Of a stretch of 64,000 nt of DNA, positions 1-9,680 are shown piece after piece. Each line of letters opens with the position of its first letter. Positions within the stretch are counted from its first letter, which is position 1. The DNA is taken from NCBI GenBank assembly GCA_031289585.1, contig JAITPF010000037.1, forward strand, positions 62,001 to 126,000. Direction: 5' to 3'. Under the pieces are notes generated by a model, which saw nothing but the letters and a program-made list of their open reading frames with translations, ran no database searches and was not told the DNA's origin. The DNA is from Endomicrobium sp. (GTDB lineage Bacteria > Elusimicrobiota > Endomicrobiia > Endomicrobiales > Endomicrobiaceae). Both the position numbers and the translations under genes were made by a program.

Positions 1-146
1 TCATCGTTGATTTTAATGTTTTTCATATCTCGAATATTTATTTCATTGAGAATACCTCTTATAACATTTAGCTTTTCCATATCTTTGGCTTTCATATAAA
101 CTGTTAAGTCAGACTTAAGTTTTTTTATCATTTCATTGTCAATCAT
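1..146 (-). CDS. GatB/YqeY domain protein, N-terminal part, runs off the window edge
   Basis: Reverse complement reads MIDNEMIKKLKSDLTVYMKAKDMEKLNVIRGILNEINIRD..., typical YqeY N-terminus (KAKDxxKLxVIRxxxxEI). Confidence 0.7.
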   Translation of the reverse strand, partial: MIDNEMIKKLKSDLTVYMKAKDMEKLNVIRGILNEINIRDMKNIKIND

Positions 147-640
147 TTTCTTTTTCCTAACGCTTTTGTCCTATTAGTGTGACCAGATTCTAATTTTATA
201 ACACTTCCTTGTTTTATATTTAATTGTTTTGCGCTACCTGCACTTATCTCTATAACTATATTAGCGTTTTGTGAAGGAGAATAAGTTTTAAGCGCATATT
301 CTGGAACACCGGGTTGAGGGGCTACATTTTCTGCAATATCAACAACTTTATTATCTGCAATCCATATAATGTCTATCGAGAAATACATATCTTTCATCCA
401 AAATGCAGCAATATAAGCTTTTTCAAAGAAAAATATCATTCCATCATGAGGAATTTGTTTTCTGTCAGAAAGTCCTTTTGCTTTCACTTTTTTGCTTTTT
501 GCGACAACTAAATTCAAACTTTTATCATTCACTCTAACAGTTATTACATCTCCATCAATATACTTTTCACCAGCAGGAGAGTAAGTAAAACAAAAAATAG
601 ATAAAATAAATAATAATATTAAGACTTTACACATATTCAT
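143..640 (-). CDS. DUF192 family secreted protein
   Basis: Signal-like N-terminus; KGLSDRKQIPHDGMIFFFEKA...FWMKDMYFSIDIIWI...VIEISAGSAKQLNIKQGSVIK pattern of DUF192. Confidence 0.85.
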   Translation of the reverse strand: MNMCKVLILLFILSIFCFTYSPAGEKYIDGDVITVRVNDKSLNLVVAKSKKVKAKGLSDRKQIPHDGMIFFFEKAYIAAFWMKDMYFSIDIIWIADNKVVDIAENVAPQPGVPEYALKTYSPSQNANIVIEISAGSAKQLNIKQGSVIKLESGHTNRTKALGKRK

Positions 641-710
641 ATTATTGATTATATCAAAATTTGAGCAAAATTGTATTATTTGAATTGTATGTGAATTGAC
701 AACGATGGCG

Positions 711-739
711 TTGTTAAAAGACTTTGGTTTTTATATAAT
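711..739 (+). promoter_or_regulatory. putative sigma70-like promoter of his operon (TTGTTA-N17-TATAAT)
   Basis: Hexamers at 711-716 and 734-739 with 17-nt spacer, 9 nt upstream of hisD ATG. Confidence 0.4.
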
Positions 740-748
740 ATTATATAA

Positions 749-1918
749 ATGGATGATAAACAGTTAAGTACTTATGTTTCAAATATAATTGAAGATATTA
801 AAAAGAGTGGTGATAAGGCTATTTTTAAATATCTTAAAGAATTTGATGGTGTTGATTTGTCTAAAAATGGGTATAAAGTTTCTCAAAGGGCAATAGATAA
901 CGCTGCTAAAAGCATTTCAAAATTGTTAAAAAATGCAATAAACTCTTCTTATTCAAATGTTTTAGCATATCATAAGTACGAATATTCCCAAATTAAAAAG
1001 AAATGGGCCTACAGTAAAAATGGCTTGAAAGTAGGACAGTTTTATACATCTATAGATTCTGTCGGTATTTATGTGCCGGGAGGTCGTTTTCCTTACCCAT
1101 CAACTGTTATTATGACTGCAGTTGCGGCTATTGCTGCAGGGGTAAAAAGAATAGTTATGGTAACTCCACCAAATAAAATGAATGATGCAGTTTTGTTTAC
1201 CGCAAGATTGTGCGGTATAAGAGAAATATATTGTATAGGCGGTATAATGGCTGTAGCAGCTCTTGCTTACGGAACAGAAACGGTAAAAAAAGTCAATATG
1301 ATTGTAGGACCGGGAAATACGTATGTAAATGAAGCTAAAAGACAGGTTTTTGGGCATGTAGGCATAGATTCACTTGCAGGACCAAGCGAAGTAGCAATAA
1401 TTGCGGATAAGGATGTTCCTGCAGATTATGCTGCTGCTGATATAATGGCGCAGATAGAGCACGATCCTATGGCAAATGCTTATTTTTTATGCGAGTCTGC
1501 AAAAAAGATATCTGAAATTAAAAAATTGCTTACAAAAGAAGCTTTTAAACAATTAAAAATAAAACTTTGTTCTTTAAATAAAGCTGTTGATATAGTAAAT
1601 GTCATAGCACCTGAACATTTAGAATTATTGGTAAAAAATTATAAAAGTCTATTAAAAGATATTAAAAATGCTGGAGCTGTTTTTGCAGGTTATCAAACGC
1701 CTACAGCTTCGGGTGATTATTGGGCTGGGCCATCTCATGTTTTGCCAACAAAGGGTTCTGCAAAGTTTTCGAGCGGTCTTTCAGTGATGACTTTCTTGAA
1801 AAGATCAACATATATAGAAATGAATAAAAATAATAAAAAGGCATATAAAACTATTGCAAATTTTGCTCAGTCTGAAGGCATGCAGTATCATAAAAAATCT
1901 GTAGAGGTAAGGATATGA
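749..1918 (+). CDS. hisD: histidinol dehydrogenase
   Basis: Full-length; [51 protein letters not shown] motifs. Confidence 0.97.
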   Translation: MDDKQLSTYVSNIIEDIKKSGDKAIFKYLKEFDGVDLSKNGYKVSQRAIDNAAKSISKLLKNAINSSYSNVLAYHKYEYSQIKKKWAYSKNGLKVGQFYTSIDSVGIYVPGGRFPYPSTVIMTAVAAIAAGVKRIVMVTPPNKMNDAVLFTARLCGIREIYCIGGIMAVAALAYGTETVKKVNMIVGPGNTYVNEAKRQVFGHVGIDSLAGPSEVAIIADKDVPADYAAADIMAQIEHDPMANAYFLCESAKKISEIKKLLTKEAFKQLKIKLCSLNKAVDIVNVIAPEHLELLVKNYKSLLKDIKNAGAVFAGYQTPTASGDYWAGPSHVLPTKGSAKFSSGLSVMTFLKRSTYIEMNKNNKKAYKTIANFAQSEGMQYHKKSVEVRI

Positions 1919-2502
1919 AGCAAAGAAAAGCAAGAGTTATAAGAAAAACTAAAGAGACTAATGTTACTGTTGAGATTAATCTTGACAAATTTTCAGTGCC
2001 ATCAGTATCAACTACTATAGGTTTTTTAGATCACATGCTTGAATTATTTGCAATGCATTCGGGAATAGGTTTTAAAATCAAAGCTTCTGGAGATACATAT
2101 ATAGATGATCATCATTTAGTTGAAGATGTTGGAATAAGTATAGGTCAGGCTTTAAAAGAAGCTGTTGGTGATAAGAAGGGTATTGCAAGGTATGGGCATT
2201 TTCTTCTTCCTATGGATGAGGCGTTAAGTTATGTAGCTTTGGATTTGTCTGGAAGATTTTTCTTAAGCTATGAGGTTGACATAAAATTTCAAAAAACAGG
2301 GTTTAATTATGACTTAATACAAGAGTTTTTTTATGCTTTTGTAAGTAATGCAGGAATAACATTGCATATTAGAATGATAAAGGGAAGAAATAATCATCAT
2401 CTGGCAGAATCTATTTTTAAGGCTTTTGGTCGTGCCTTAGGACAGGCTGTTTTATATTCCAAAAAAAAACAGATTGTTCCTTCAACTAAAGGAGTTCTTT
2501 GA
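1915..2502 (+). CDS. hisB: imidazoleglycerol-phosphate dehydratase
   Basis: GFLDHMLELFAMHSG, DDHHLVEDVGI, GRNNHHLAESIFKAFGRAL. Confidence 0.97.
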   Translation: MKQRKARVIRKTKETNVTVEINLDKFSVPSVSTTIGFLDHMLELFAMHSGIGFKIKASGDTYIDDHHLVEDVGISIGQALKEAVGDKKGIARYGHFLLPMDEALSYVALDLSGRFFLSYEVDIKFQKTGFNYDLIQEFFYAFVSNAGITLHIRMIKGRNNHHLAESIFKAFGRALGQAVLYSKKKQIVPSTKGVL

Positions 2503-3143
2503 AAATAATGCAGACAAAAGTTGCAGTTATAGATTACGGGTGTGGTAATATTAAAAGCGTAGTAAATGCTTTGCATTATTGTAATGCGGATACTTATGTT
2601 ATCGATTCTCCCTTAAAAATTTCAAACTTTGGCGGGGCAATACTTCCTGGTGTTGGAGCGTTTGGTCCAGCGGTAGATTTTTTGAAATCAAAAGGTTTTG
2701 ATAAAGCAATACTCAATTATGTAAATTCTGGAAAAATGCTTTATGGAATATGTTTAGGATTTCAGCTTTTTTTTGCTAAGAGTTATGAAAACGGAGAATA
2801 CGAAGGGCTAAATCTCATATCTGGCGAAGTAAGAAAATTTGAGTTTAAAGATAAAGTTTTAAAAATTCCACATACGGGATGGAACAATGTAGAAAGTTCA
2901 GAAAGCGAAGATGCAAAAAAGATGTTTAGCGCAGTAGCAAATGAAGAAACTTTTTACTTTGTTCACTCTTATTATGGAATACTAAAGGATTTATCGCAGG
3001 CTTCAAGTTTTTGTGATTATGGTATAAAGTTTTGTTCTTCTGTTTCATACAAAAATGTTTGGGGAAGTCAATTTCATCCTGAAAAAAGCGGCAAAAATGG
3101 ATTAAAAATTTTAAGTAATTTTATAGATGAGGTAAATAAATGA
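2499..3143 (+). CDS. hisH: imidazole glycerol phosphate synthase subunit HisH (glutamine amidotransferase)
   Basis: [37 protein letters not shown]. Confidence 0.96.
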   Translation: MKIMQTKVAVIDYGCGNIKSVVNALHYCNADTYVIDSPLKISNFGGAILPGVGAFGPAVDFLKSKGFDKAILNYVNSGKMLYGICLGFQLFFAKSYENGEYEGLNLISGEVRKFEFKDKVLKIPHTGWNNVESSESEDAKKMFSAVANEETFYFVHSYYGILKDLSQASSFCDYGIKFCSSVSYKNVWGSQFHPEKSGKNGLKILSNFIDEVNK

Positions 3144-3877
3144 TAGTTATACCAGCCGTTGATATAAGACAAGGAAATTCAGTTAGGTTAAAGCAGGGTA
3201 AAATTGACGCAGAAACAATTTATTCGACAAATCCAGTTTTTATTGCAAAACTTTGGAGCGCTAAAGGCGCACAGCGCATACATGTTGTTGATTTGGACGG
3301 TGCTTTTAGCGGAATAAATATAAATAAAGAAATTATCAAAAATATATGCGCTTCGATTGATATTCCCGTTGAAGTTGGCGGTGGAATAAGAAATATGGAT
3401 AGAATAAAAGAAATATTTGATATGGGTGCAGCTTATGTAATTTTAGGTACAGTAGCGGTTTATAATCCTGAAATTGTGAGAAAAGCGTTAGAAAAATATG
3501 GTCCTGAAAAAATTATTGTCGCTGTTGATGCGAAAGATGGAAAGGTTGCAATAGGCGGTTGGAAAGACATAACTCCTGTTGATGTTTTAGAGCTTGTAAA
3601 TAGGCTTAAAGAAATAGGCGTTCAAGAAATTTTATATACTGATATATCAAGAGATGGAATGTTTACAGGACCAGACTTTATAGGACTTCAGAAATTGTCT
3701 GAAAGTGGTATGAGAATAATTTCTTCAGGCGGTGTGAAAACAATTGATGATTTAGTTAAACTCAAAAATTATGAAAAAGATGGAGTTTTTGCTGCAGTGG
3801 TAGGCAGTGCATTATATACTGATGATTTTAAACTTGAAGATGCAATAAAAACGTTAGAAAGTTTGGAAGGCAGATAA
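3140..3877 (+). CDS. hisA: ProFAR isomerase HisA
   Basis: [51 protein letters not shown]. Confidence 0.96.
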   Translation: MIVIPAVDIRQGNSVRLKQGKIDAETIYSTNPVFIAKLWSAKGAQRIHVVDLDGAFSGININKEIIKNICASIDIPVEVGGGIRNMDRIKEIFDMGAAYVILGTVAVYNPEIVRKALEKYGPEKIIVAVDAKDGKVAIGGWKDITPVDVLELVNRLKEIGVQEILYTDISRDGMFTGPDFIGLQKLSESGMRIISSGGVKTIDDLVKLKNYEKDGVFAAVVGSALYTDDFKLEDAIKTLESLEGR

Positions 3878-4639
3878 ATGTTGGCAATAAGAGTAATACC
3901 GTGTTTAGACGTTACAAATGGACGCGTTGTAAAAGGGACAAATTTTGTTGATTTAAAGGATGCGGGCGATCCTGTTGAAATTGCAAAGCAGTATAATTTA
4001 GACGGTGCAGATGAACTTGTGTTTTTAGATATTACGGCGACTCACGAAGGTCGTAATACTACAATTGATTTGGTCAGAAGAACTGCCGAAAAAGTTTTTA
4101 TTCCACTTACTGTTGGCGGAGGACTAAAAACACTTGAAGATATAAGAAATATTTTAAACGCAGGAGCTGATAAAGTTTCACTTAATTCTTCTGCCGTTAA
4201 AGATCCTGAATTTATAAAGAAAGCGAGCGATAAATTTGGAGTACAATGTATAGTTATTGCAATAGATGCAAAAAAAGTAGGGGAGAATAAATGGAATGTG
4301 TTTGTTCATGGCGGCAGGATTGACACTGGGCTTGACGTTGTTCTTTGGGCTCAAAAAGTTGTAGAACTTGGCGCTGGTGAAATTTTACTGACAAGTATGG
4401 ATAAAGATGGTACAAAAGATGGTTATGATATAGAACTTTTAAAAGCTGTATCAAGCTCTATATCTATACCAGTAATTGCCTCAGGCGGTGCAGGTAAAGT
4501 AGAACATTTTTCTCAAGCTTGTGAGTATGGTGCTTCTGCGATACTTGCAGCTTCTTTGTTTCATTACAAAAAGTTGACAATAAAAGAGGTTAAAAAATAT
4601 TTAAAGTCTAAAAATATACCTGTTAGAGCAACAACGTGA
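3878..4639 (+). CDS. hisF: imidazole glycerol phosphate synthase subunit HisF
   Basis: [53 protein letters not shown]. Confidence 0.97.
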   Translation: MLAIRVIPCLDVTNGRVVKGTNFVDLKDAGDPVEIAKQYNLDGADELVFLDITATHEGRNTTIDLVRRTAEKVFIPLTVGGGLKTLEDIRNILNAGADKVSLNSSAVKDPEFIKKASDKFGVQCIVIAIDAKKVGENKWNVFVHGGRIDTGLDVVLWAQKVVELGAGEILLTSMDKDGTKDGYDIELLKAVSSSISIPVIASGGAGKVEHFSQACEYGASAILAASLFHYKKLTIKEVKKYLKSKNIPVRATT

Positions 4640-4702
4640 AAAAAGCTTAGTTTAATAAACGACAAAATATGATAAAAATATATTAAAAATAAGGAGTAGT
4701 AT

Positions 4703-5092
4703 GTGGACAAAATTGTTGAAAATTTAAAATTTGATGATAAAGGTCTTATTCCTGCTGTGGTTCAAGATTGGAAAGATAATGCAGTTTTGATGGTTGCTTA
4801 TATGAATAAAGAAGCTCTTAAAAGAACTCTTGAAACAAAAAAAGCTACTTTCTGGAGCCGTTCAAGACAAGTTTTTTGGGTTAAAGGCGAAAGTTCTGGA
4901 AATATTCAGGAAGTAAAAGAATTATATTATGATTGTGACGGTGATTGTATTCTTTTAAAAGTCAATCAAATTGGTGGTGCTGCATGTCATAGTGGACATA
5001 GAACCTGTTTTTTTACAAAGGTAACATCAAACGGCGCTACAGAAATTATAGGCGAGAGATTGTTTGATCCTGATAAAGTTTATAAAAAATAG
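4703..5092 (+). CDS. hisI: phosphoribosyl-AMP cyclohydrolase (monofunctional, no HisE domain)
   Basis: [60 protein letters not shown]. Confidence 0.95.
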   Translation: MDKIVENLKFDDKGLIPAVVQDWKDNAVLMVAYMNKEALKRTLETKKATFWSRSRQVFWVKGESSGNIQEVKELYYDCDGDCILLKVNQIGGAACHSGHRTCFFTKVTSNGATEIIGERLFDPDKVYKK

Positions 5093-5097
5093 TAAAA

Positions 5098-5625
5098 GTT
5101 ATGTGTTGTCATTTTCTGACAATGGGTATGAACAGACTAGAAAAAGGAAAGATTGCCATGCCCTACTTTGTAGGCTCGCAATGATAACAAACGTGGATTC
5201 CTGCTTTTGCAGGAATGACACAGCAAAAGACAGGAGTTTATCCTCGAGTGTCTTTAATCGGATGCTGGAATACAACAGTTGGAAGATTGCCACAGCTCTT
5301 CGGGCTTCGCAATGACAGACAAAACATCAATGTCGTCATTGCGAGGAGGGACAAAGTCCTGACGAAGCAATCTGTGTTGTTAAAAAAGAGATTGCCACGC
5401 CTACTTCGTAGGCTCGCAATGACGACCAATATCATAAGTACCGTATCATACCCGAGTGTCTTTAATCGGGTATCCAAGTTGTCGTAAGATATTAGTTAAC
5501 ATGGATTCCCGCTTTCACTGGAATAACACGATAAGAATGGATGCTCGTAGGAATTTACCATCAAATATTTTAACCTCGCTGCTTTCGGGGTAGTGACATA
5601 TTAGTGTGAATGGACTCTAATAATA
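5098..5625. repeat. mosaic of short hairpin repeats (ATTCC(C)GC..GCGGGAATGACA; ATTGCGAGG..GACGAAGCAATCT; TTGCCACGCC..GGCTCGCAATGA), ending in a family-D end
   Basis: Same units recur at 22.6, 25, 27, 30.6, 45, 48.8 and 51.3 kb. Confidence 0.85.
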
Positions 5626-5641
5626 AAAATAGGTAGAGAAT

Positions 5642-6604
5642 ATGAAAAACTTTATAATTGCAAAAGAAACTCTTGAAATAGAAGCTCAGGCTGTGACAGA
5701 TCAAATAAGGCATTTAGATTCAAACTTTGGAAAAGCAGTTTCTTTGATGAAAGACTGTAAAGGTCACATTGTTGTTATGGGTCTTGGCAAGTCTGGCTTG
5801 GTAGGCAGAAAAATTTCTGCAACTATGTCTTCCATAGGTATTCCATCCACATTTTTACATTCAGCTGATGGGTTGCATGGCGATATAGGTATGCTTATAA
5901 AAGATGATATTGTAATGATGCTTTCATATTCCGGCGGAACAGACGAAATAAAAAAACTCCTTTCTGTTTTAAAGAAAATGAAAATTAAAGTCATAGTGAT
6001 GACTGGTAAAATTAAAGCTCAAGTGTGGCAAAACTGTGATTGCATTATTGATTGTAGCGTTGAGAAAGAAGCTTGCCCATATAATCTTGCACCTACTTCA
6101 TCAACAACTGCTATGCTTGCAATGGGTGATGCTTTGTCGCTTACTATTTCAAATTTGAAAGGTTTTACAAAAGAAAAATTAGCATTATTTCATCCTTTGG
6201 GGGCAATAGGCAAAAGACTTATTATGCAAGTAGGCGATATTATGAGAAAAGGAAAGCAAAATCCTGTTGTAAAATATACTGCAACGGTAGAAGATGCTCT
6301 TCTTGTTATGACAGGCACAAGGATTGGTGCAACAAGTATTGTTGATGACAAAGGTATAGTTATAGGTTTTTTTACAGATGGTGATTTACGCAGACATCTT
6401 CAAAGTGATAAGGAAATACTAAAAAAAAATATAATGTCTGTTATGACAAAAGAACCTAAAATTGTAACATCTGAAATGCTTGCTGTAGAAGCGGCAAAAA
6501 TTTTAAAAGAGTACAACATAGATAATATTCCAGTTGTAGATAAGTATAAAAAACCTTTAGGTGTTTTGGATCAAGGGGATTTGTTAGCAGAGGGAATTTC
6601 TTAA
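5642..6604 (+). CDS. kdsD: arabinose-5-phosphate isomerase (SIS + 2 CBS)
   Basis: VVMGLGKSGLVGRKISATMSSIGIPSTFLHSADGLHGDIGM plus C-terminal CBS pair. Confidence 0.92.
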   Translation: MKNFIIAKETLEIEAQAVTDQIRHLDSNFGKAVSLMKDCKGHIVVMGLGKSGLVGRKISATMSSIGIPSTFLHSADGLHGDIGMLIKDDIVMMLSYSGGTDEIKKLLSVLKKMKIKVIVMTGKIKAQVWQNCDCIIDCSVEKEACPYNLAPTSSTTAMLAMGDALSLTISNLKGFTKEKLALFHPLGAIGKRLIMQVGDIMRKGKQNPVVKYTATVEDALLVMTGTRIGATSIVDDKGIVIGFFTDGDLRRHLQSDKEILKKNIMSVMTKEPKIVTSEMLAVEAAKILKEYNIDNIPVVDKYKKPLGVLDQGDLLAEGIS

Positions 6605-6667
6605 AAACAGAGCTAAGAGTTATTGCTATTAGTGTCAACGGGCTCTAGTTTTGGAGGAAAAATAAAA

Positions 6668-7474
6668 ATGGAAACGATAGTTGAAAATACATCAGAAAAG
6701 AAAGGACTTCCTGCAGGAATTTGGACTAACTGTAAAAAGTGCGATCAGGTTTTTTTGCAAAAAGATTTTGAAGAAAACCTTATGGTGTGCCCTAAATGCG
6801 GATATTACACAAGACTTAGTGCATGGAAAAGAATTGAGTTTACTGTAGATGAGGGAAGTTTCAAAGAGATGAATGCGGGACTTAAATCCGTTGATTTTTT
6901 AAACTTTCCAGGATATTCTGATAAAATTGAAAAATCTGTAATAAATGACGCTGTTACTACAGGTGAGGCAAAAATAAACGGATACGATGTTATAATTGCA
7001 GTTATGGATTTTGAATTTATGGGTGGCAGTATGGGGTCTGTTGTTGGTGAGAAAATAGTAAGAGCAATAGAAAAAGCATTGAAGAAAAAATATCATGTGA
7101 TTATTATTTCTGCTTCTGGTGGGGCAAGAATGCAGGAAGGAATAATATCTCTTATGCAAATGGGAAAAACAAGTGCGGCACTTGCAAAACTTGCTGATAA
7201 AGGTCTGGCTTATATTTCAATTTTAACAGATCCTACAACAGGAGGTGTTGCTGCAAGTTATGCAATGCTTGGCGATATAAATATTGCAGAACATAAGGCT
7301 TTAATAGGTTTTGCGGGTCCTAGAGTAATTGAGCAAACCATAAGACAACAGCTTCCTGAAGGATTTCAGCTCTCAGAATTTTTGGAAAAGCATGGAATGG
7401 TTGATATTGTTGTAGAGAGAAAAAATATTAGAGACGTTCTAACTAAAGCATTGAGGTTTTTCTATAATAAATAA
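6668..7474 (+). CDS. accD: acetyl-CoA carboxylase carboxyltransferase subunit beta
   Basis: Zn-ribbon WTNCKKCDQVFLQKDFEENLMVCPKCG; SASGGARMQEGIISLMQMGKTSAAL; LTDPTTGGVAASYAMLGDI. The 6623 start reads through a repeat end; ATG at 6668 has an AGGAGG-like RBS. Confidence 0.95.
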   Translation: METIVENTSEKKGLPAGIWTNCKKCDQVFLQKDFEENLMVCPKCGYYTRLSAWKRIEFTVDEGSFKEMNAGLKSVDFLNFPGYSDKIEKSVINDAVTTGEAKINGYDVIIAVMDFEFMGGSMGSVVGEKIVRAIEKALKKKYHVIIISASGGARMQEGIISLMQMGKTSAALAKLADKGLAYISILTDPTTGGVAASYAMLGDINIAEHKALIGFAGPRVIEQTIRQQLPEGFQLSEFLEKHGMVDIVVERKNIRDVLTKALRFFYNK

Positions 7475-7505
7475 TGTTTTTAGAAATTTAAAAGAATATG
7501 AAGAT

Positions 7506-8723
7506 ATGAAACCTGGACTTTCAAGAATAAGAAATTTCCTTGAAAGTATGGGCAGTCCTCAAGATAAATTGAAAGTAATTCATATAGCAGGCACTAATGG
7601 AAAAGGATCAACTGCCGTTTTTATATCTGAAATTTTAATAGCAGGCGGATATAAAACAGCTTTATATACTTCTCCACATTTGATTGATATTACTGAAAGA
7701 ATTAAAATTAATGGTAAAAATATATCTGCAAAAATTTTTAATATCTTGTCAAAAAAATATTTGGGAAAAGCAATAAAGTATAAACTTTCATATTTTGAAT
7801 ATTTAACCGCGTTAGCTTTTATATATTTTACACAGCGGAAAGTGGATATTGCTGTAATTGAAACAGGACTTGGCGGACGATTTGACGCAACAAATATTAT
7901 AAAGAACCCGTTAGTTTGCGTTATAACATCCATTGCAAAAGAACATCAAGAAATATTAGGTAATACGATTGAAAAAATAGCTTTTGAAAAAGCTAGAATA
8001 ATAAAAAAAGGTTCTTATGTTGTTTGTGGAAAACTACCAAAAGAAGCAATAGCTGCAATAAAAAACAAGTCAACCCCATATATGTATGGGTTCGAGTTTA
8101 AATCTGTAAATAATAAAAATAGCAAATATGGTCAAGAATTTGATTATATATATAAAAATATAAAATTACAAAATATTAAAATACATCTTTTAGGCATATA
8201 TCAGATTATAAATGCATCAGTTGCTGTTTTCGTTGCTGGACTTTTGAGGAAGAAAGAATATTTTTTAACTGAAACGCATATAAGAACAGGCTTAAAAAAT
8301 GCAGTTTGGCAGGGACGTTTTGATATAAGAAAAGTTAGCTATAAGAATAAGAATATTGAACTAGTTATAGATGGCGCGCACAATGTTCAAGGACTAAGTG
8401 TATTTTTTGAAACATTTGTTCAGCTTGGTTTTTCAAAAAAGAAACGAATTTTCATTTTTGCCGTAATGAAAGAAAAAAAATATAAATGTATGATAAAAAA
8501 GATAGCTCCTTTTGCAAAAAAAGTGATATTGCCGCAGATAAATAATGACAGAGCTGTAAGCCCTAAAGTTTTAAGACAAGAATTTTCAAAATATATTGCT
8601 CAAAGCAAAATTTATACAATAGATTCAATAAAAAGTATTTTCAATATAATAGGCGATAATGAAACAATAGTAGTTGTAGGTTCTCTTTATCTTGTAGGAG
8701 AAGTTTTAAAATATAAGGAGTAA
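7506..8723 (+). CDS. folC: folylpolyglutamate/dihydrofolate synthase
   Basis: IHIAGTNGKGSTAVFISEIL, YTSPHLIDITERI, ETGLGGRFDATN, DGAHN. Confidence 0.93.
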   Translation: MKPGLSRIRNFLESMGSPQDKLKVIHIAGTNGKGSTAVFISEILIAGGYKTALYTSPHLIDITERIKINGKNISAKIFNILSKKYLGKAIKYKLSYFEYLTALAFIYFTQRKVDIAVIETGLGGRFDATNIIKNPLVCVITSIAKEHQEILGNTIEKIAFEKARIIKKGSYVVCGKLPKEAIAAIKNKSTPYMYGFEFKSVNNKNSKYGQEFDYIYKNIKLQNIKIHLLGIYQIINASVAVFVAGLLRKKEYFLTETHIRTGLKNAVWQGRFDIRKVSYKNKNIELVIDGAHNVQGLSVFFETFVQLGFSKKKRIFIFAVMKEKKYKCMIKKIAPFAKKVILPQINNDRAVSPKVLRQEFSKYIAQSKIYTIDSIKSIFNIIGDNETIVVVGSLYLVGEVLKYKE

Positions 8724-8727
8724 AACA

Positions 8728-9672
8728 ATGTCAAAGGAATTGTACTTAGGAATAGATATAGGTGGAACTAAGATAAAGATGGCTGTTGTTACTTCTAAAG
8801 GTTCTATAAAAGAAGAGATGGTTAGTGATACTGATATAAATGCAAAACCTTTGAATATTGTAAAATCAGTAATTAAAACGGTTTCAAAATTTAAAAATTA
8901 TTCTAAGATAAAAAATATAGGTGTGGAGATAGCAGGCGATGTCAGCTATGATACGGGAATTGTGCGTTTTTCACCGAATTTGCATAAATGGAAAAAAGTT
9001 CCGCTTAAAGAAATGTTTGAGAAAATTACAGGCAAAAAAACTTATATTGGCAATGATGCAAATACTGCTTCAATGGGTGCTTTTTGGCTTGACACTAAAG
9101 AAAAGGCTTCTAACTTGATATGTATTACGCTTGGTACGGGATTAGGCGGAGGACTTATTTTTAATAAAAAGCTTTATAGAGGCGCAAGTGGAACAGCGGG
9201 TGAAATAGGACATATTAGTATTGATCCTTATGGGCAAAAATGTAAATGTGGAAATAACGGTTGTATAGAGACATTTATAGGTGCAAAATATTTGTCAAAA
9301 CACGCCATAGAATATTTGAAAGAAAGTAAATCGTCGGTAATTGATGAACTTACAGGTAAAAATCATTCATTAATAACGCCCCAACTATTATTTGAAGCAG
9401 CTGTAGCTGGAGATGAAGTTGCAAAGGATATATGGAAAATTATGGGGGAAAAACTTGGTATTTTTCTTTCAAATATTATAAATTTCGCAAATCCTGATAC
9501 TATTGTTATTTGTGGCGGAATAATTCAAGCGGGCAAATATTTTATGGGTGCTGCATCAAATGAAATTAAAAAAAGGGCGTTTGAATTAGCAACAAAATCT
9601 TGCAAAATTCTAATTTCAAAATATACACATAAGCTTGGTGTTGTTGGTGCGGCAATGCTTCTCAAACGATAG
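8728..9672 (+). CDS. ROK family sugar kinase (glucokinase-like)
   Basis: YLGIDIGGTKIKMAVV, LGTGLGGGLIFNKKLYRGASGTAGEIGH, CKCGNNGCIETFIG. Confidence 0.92.
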   Translation: MSKELYLGIDIGGTKIKMAVVTSKGSIKEEMVSDTDINAKPLNIVKSVIKTVSKFKNYSKIKNIGVEIAGDVSYDTGIVRFSPNLHKWKKVPLKEMFEKITGKKTYIGNDANTASMGAFWLDTKEKASNLICITLGTGLGGGLIFNKKLYRGASGTAGEIGHISIDPYGQKCKCGNNGCIETFIGAKYLSKHAIEYLKESKSSVIDELTGKNHSLITPQLLFEAAVAGDEVAKDIWKIMGEKLGIFLSNIINFANPDTIVICGGIIQAGKYFMGAASNEIKKRAFELATKSCKILISKYTHKLGVVGAAMLLKR

Positions 9673-9680
9673 TTTTTTCA

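Noticed and set aside
5064-5487. ORFs 5064-5315, 5215-5487 and antisense 5099-5293, 5238-5477
   Set aside because: Translations of palindromic repeats, not genes.
6623-6667. N-terminal extension of AccD (MLLVSTGSSFGGKIK)
   Set aside because: Overlaps a family-D repeat end; ATG at 6668 has a good RBS.
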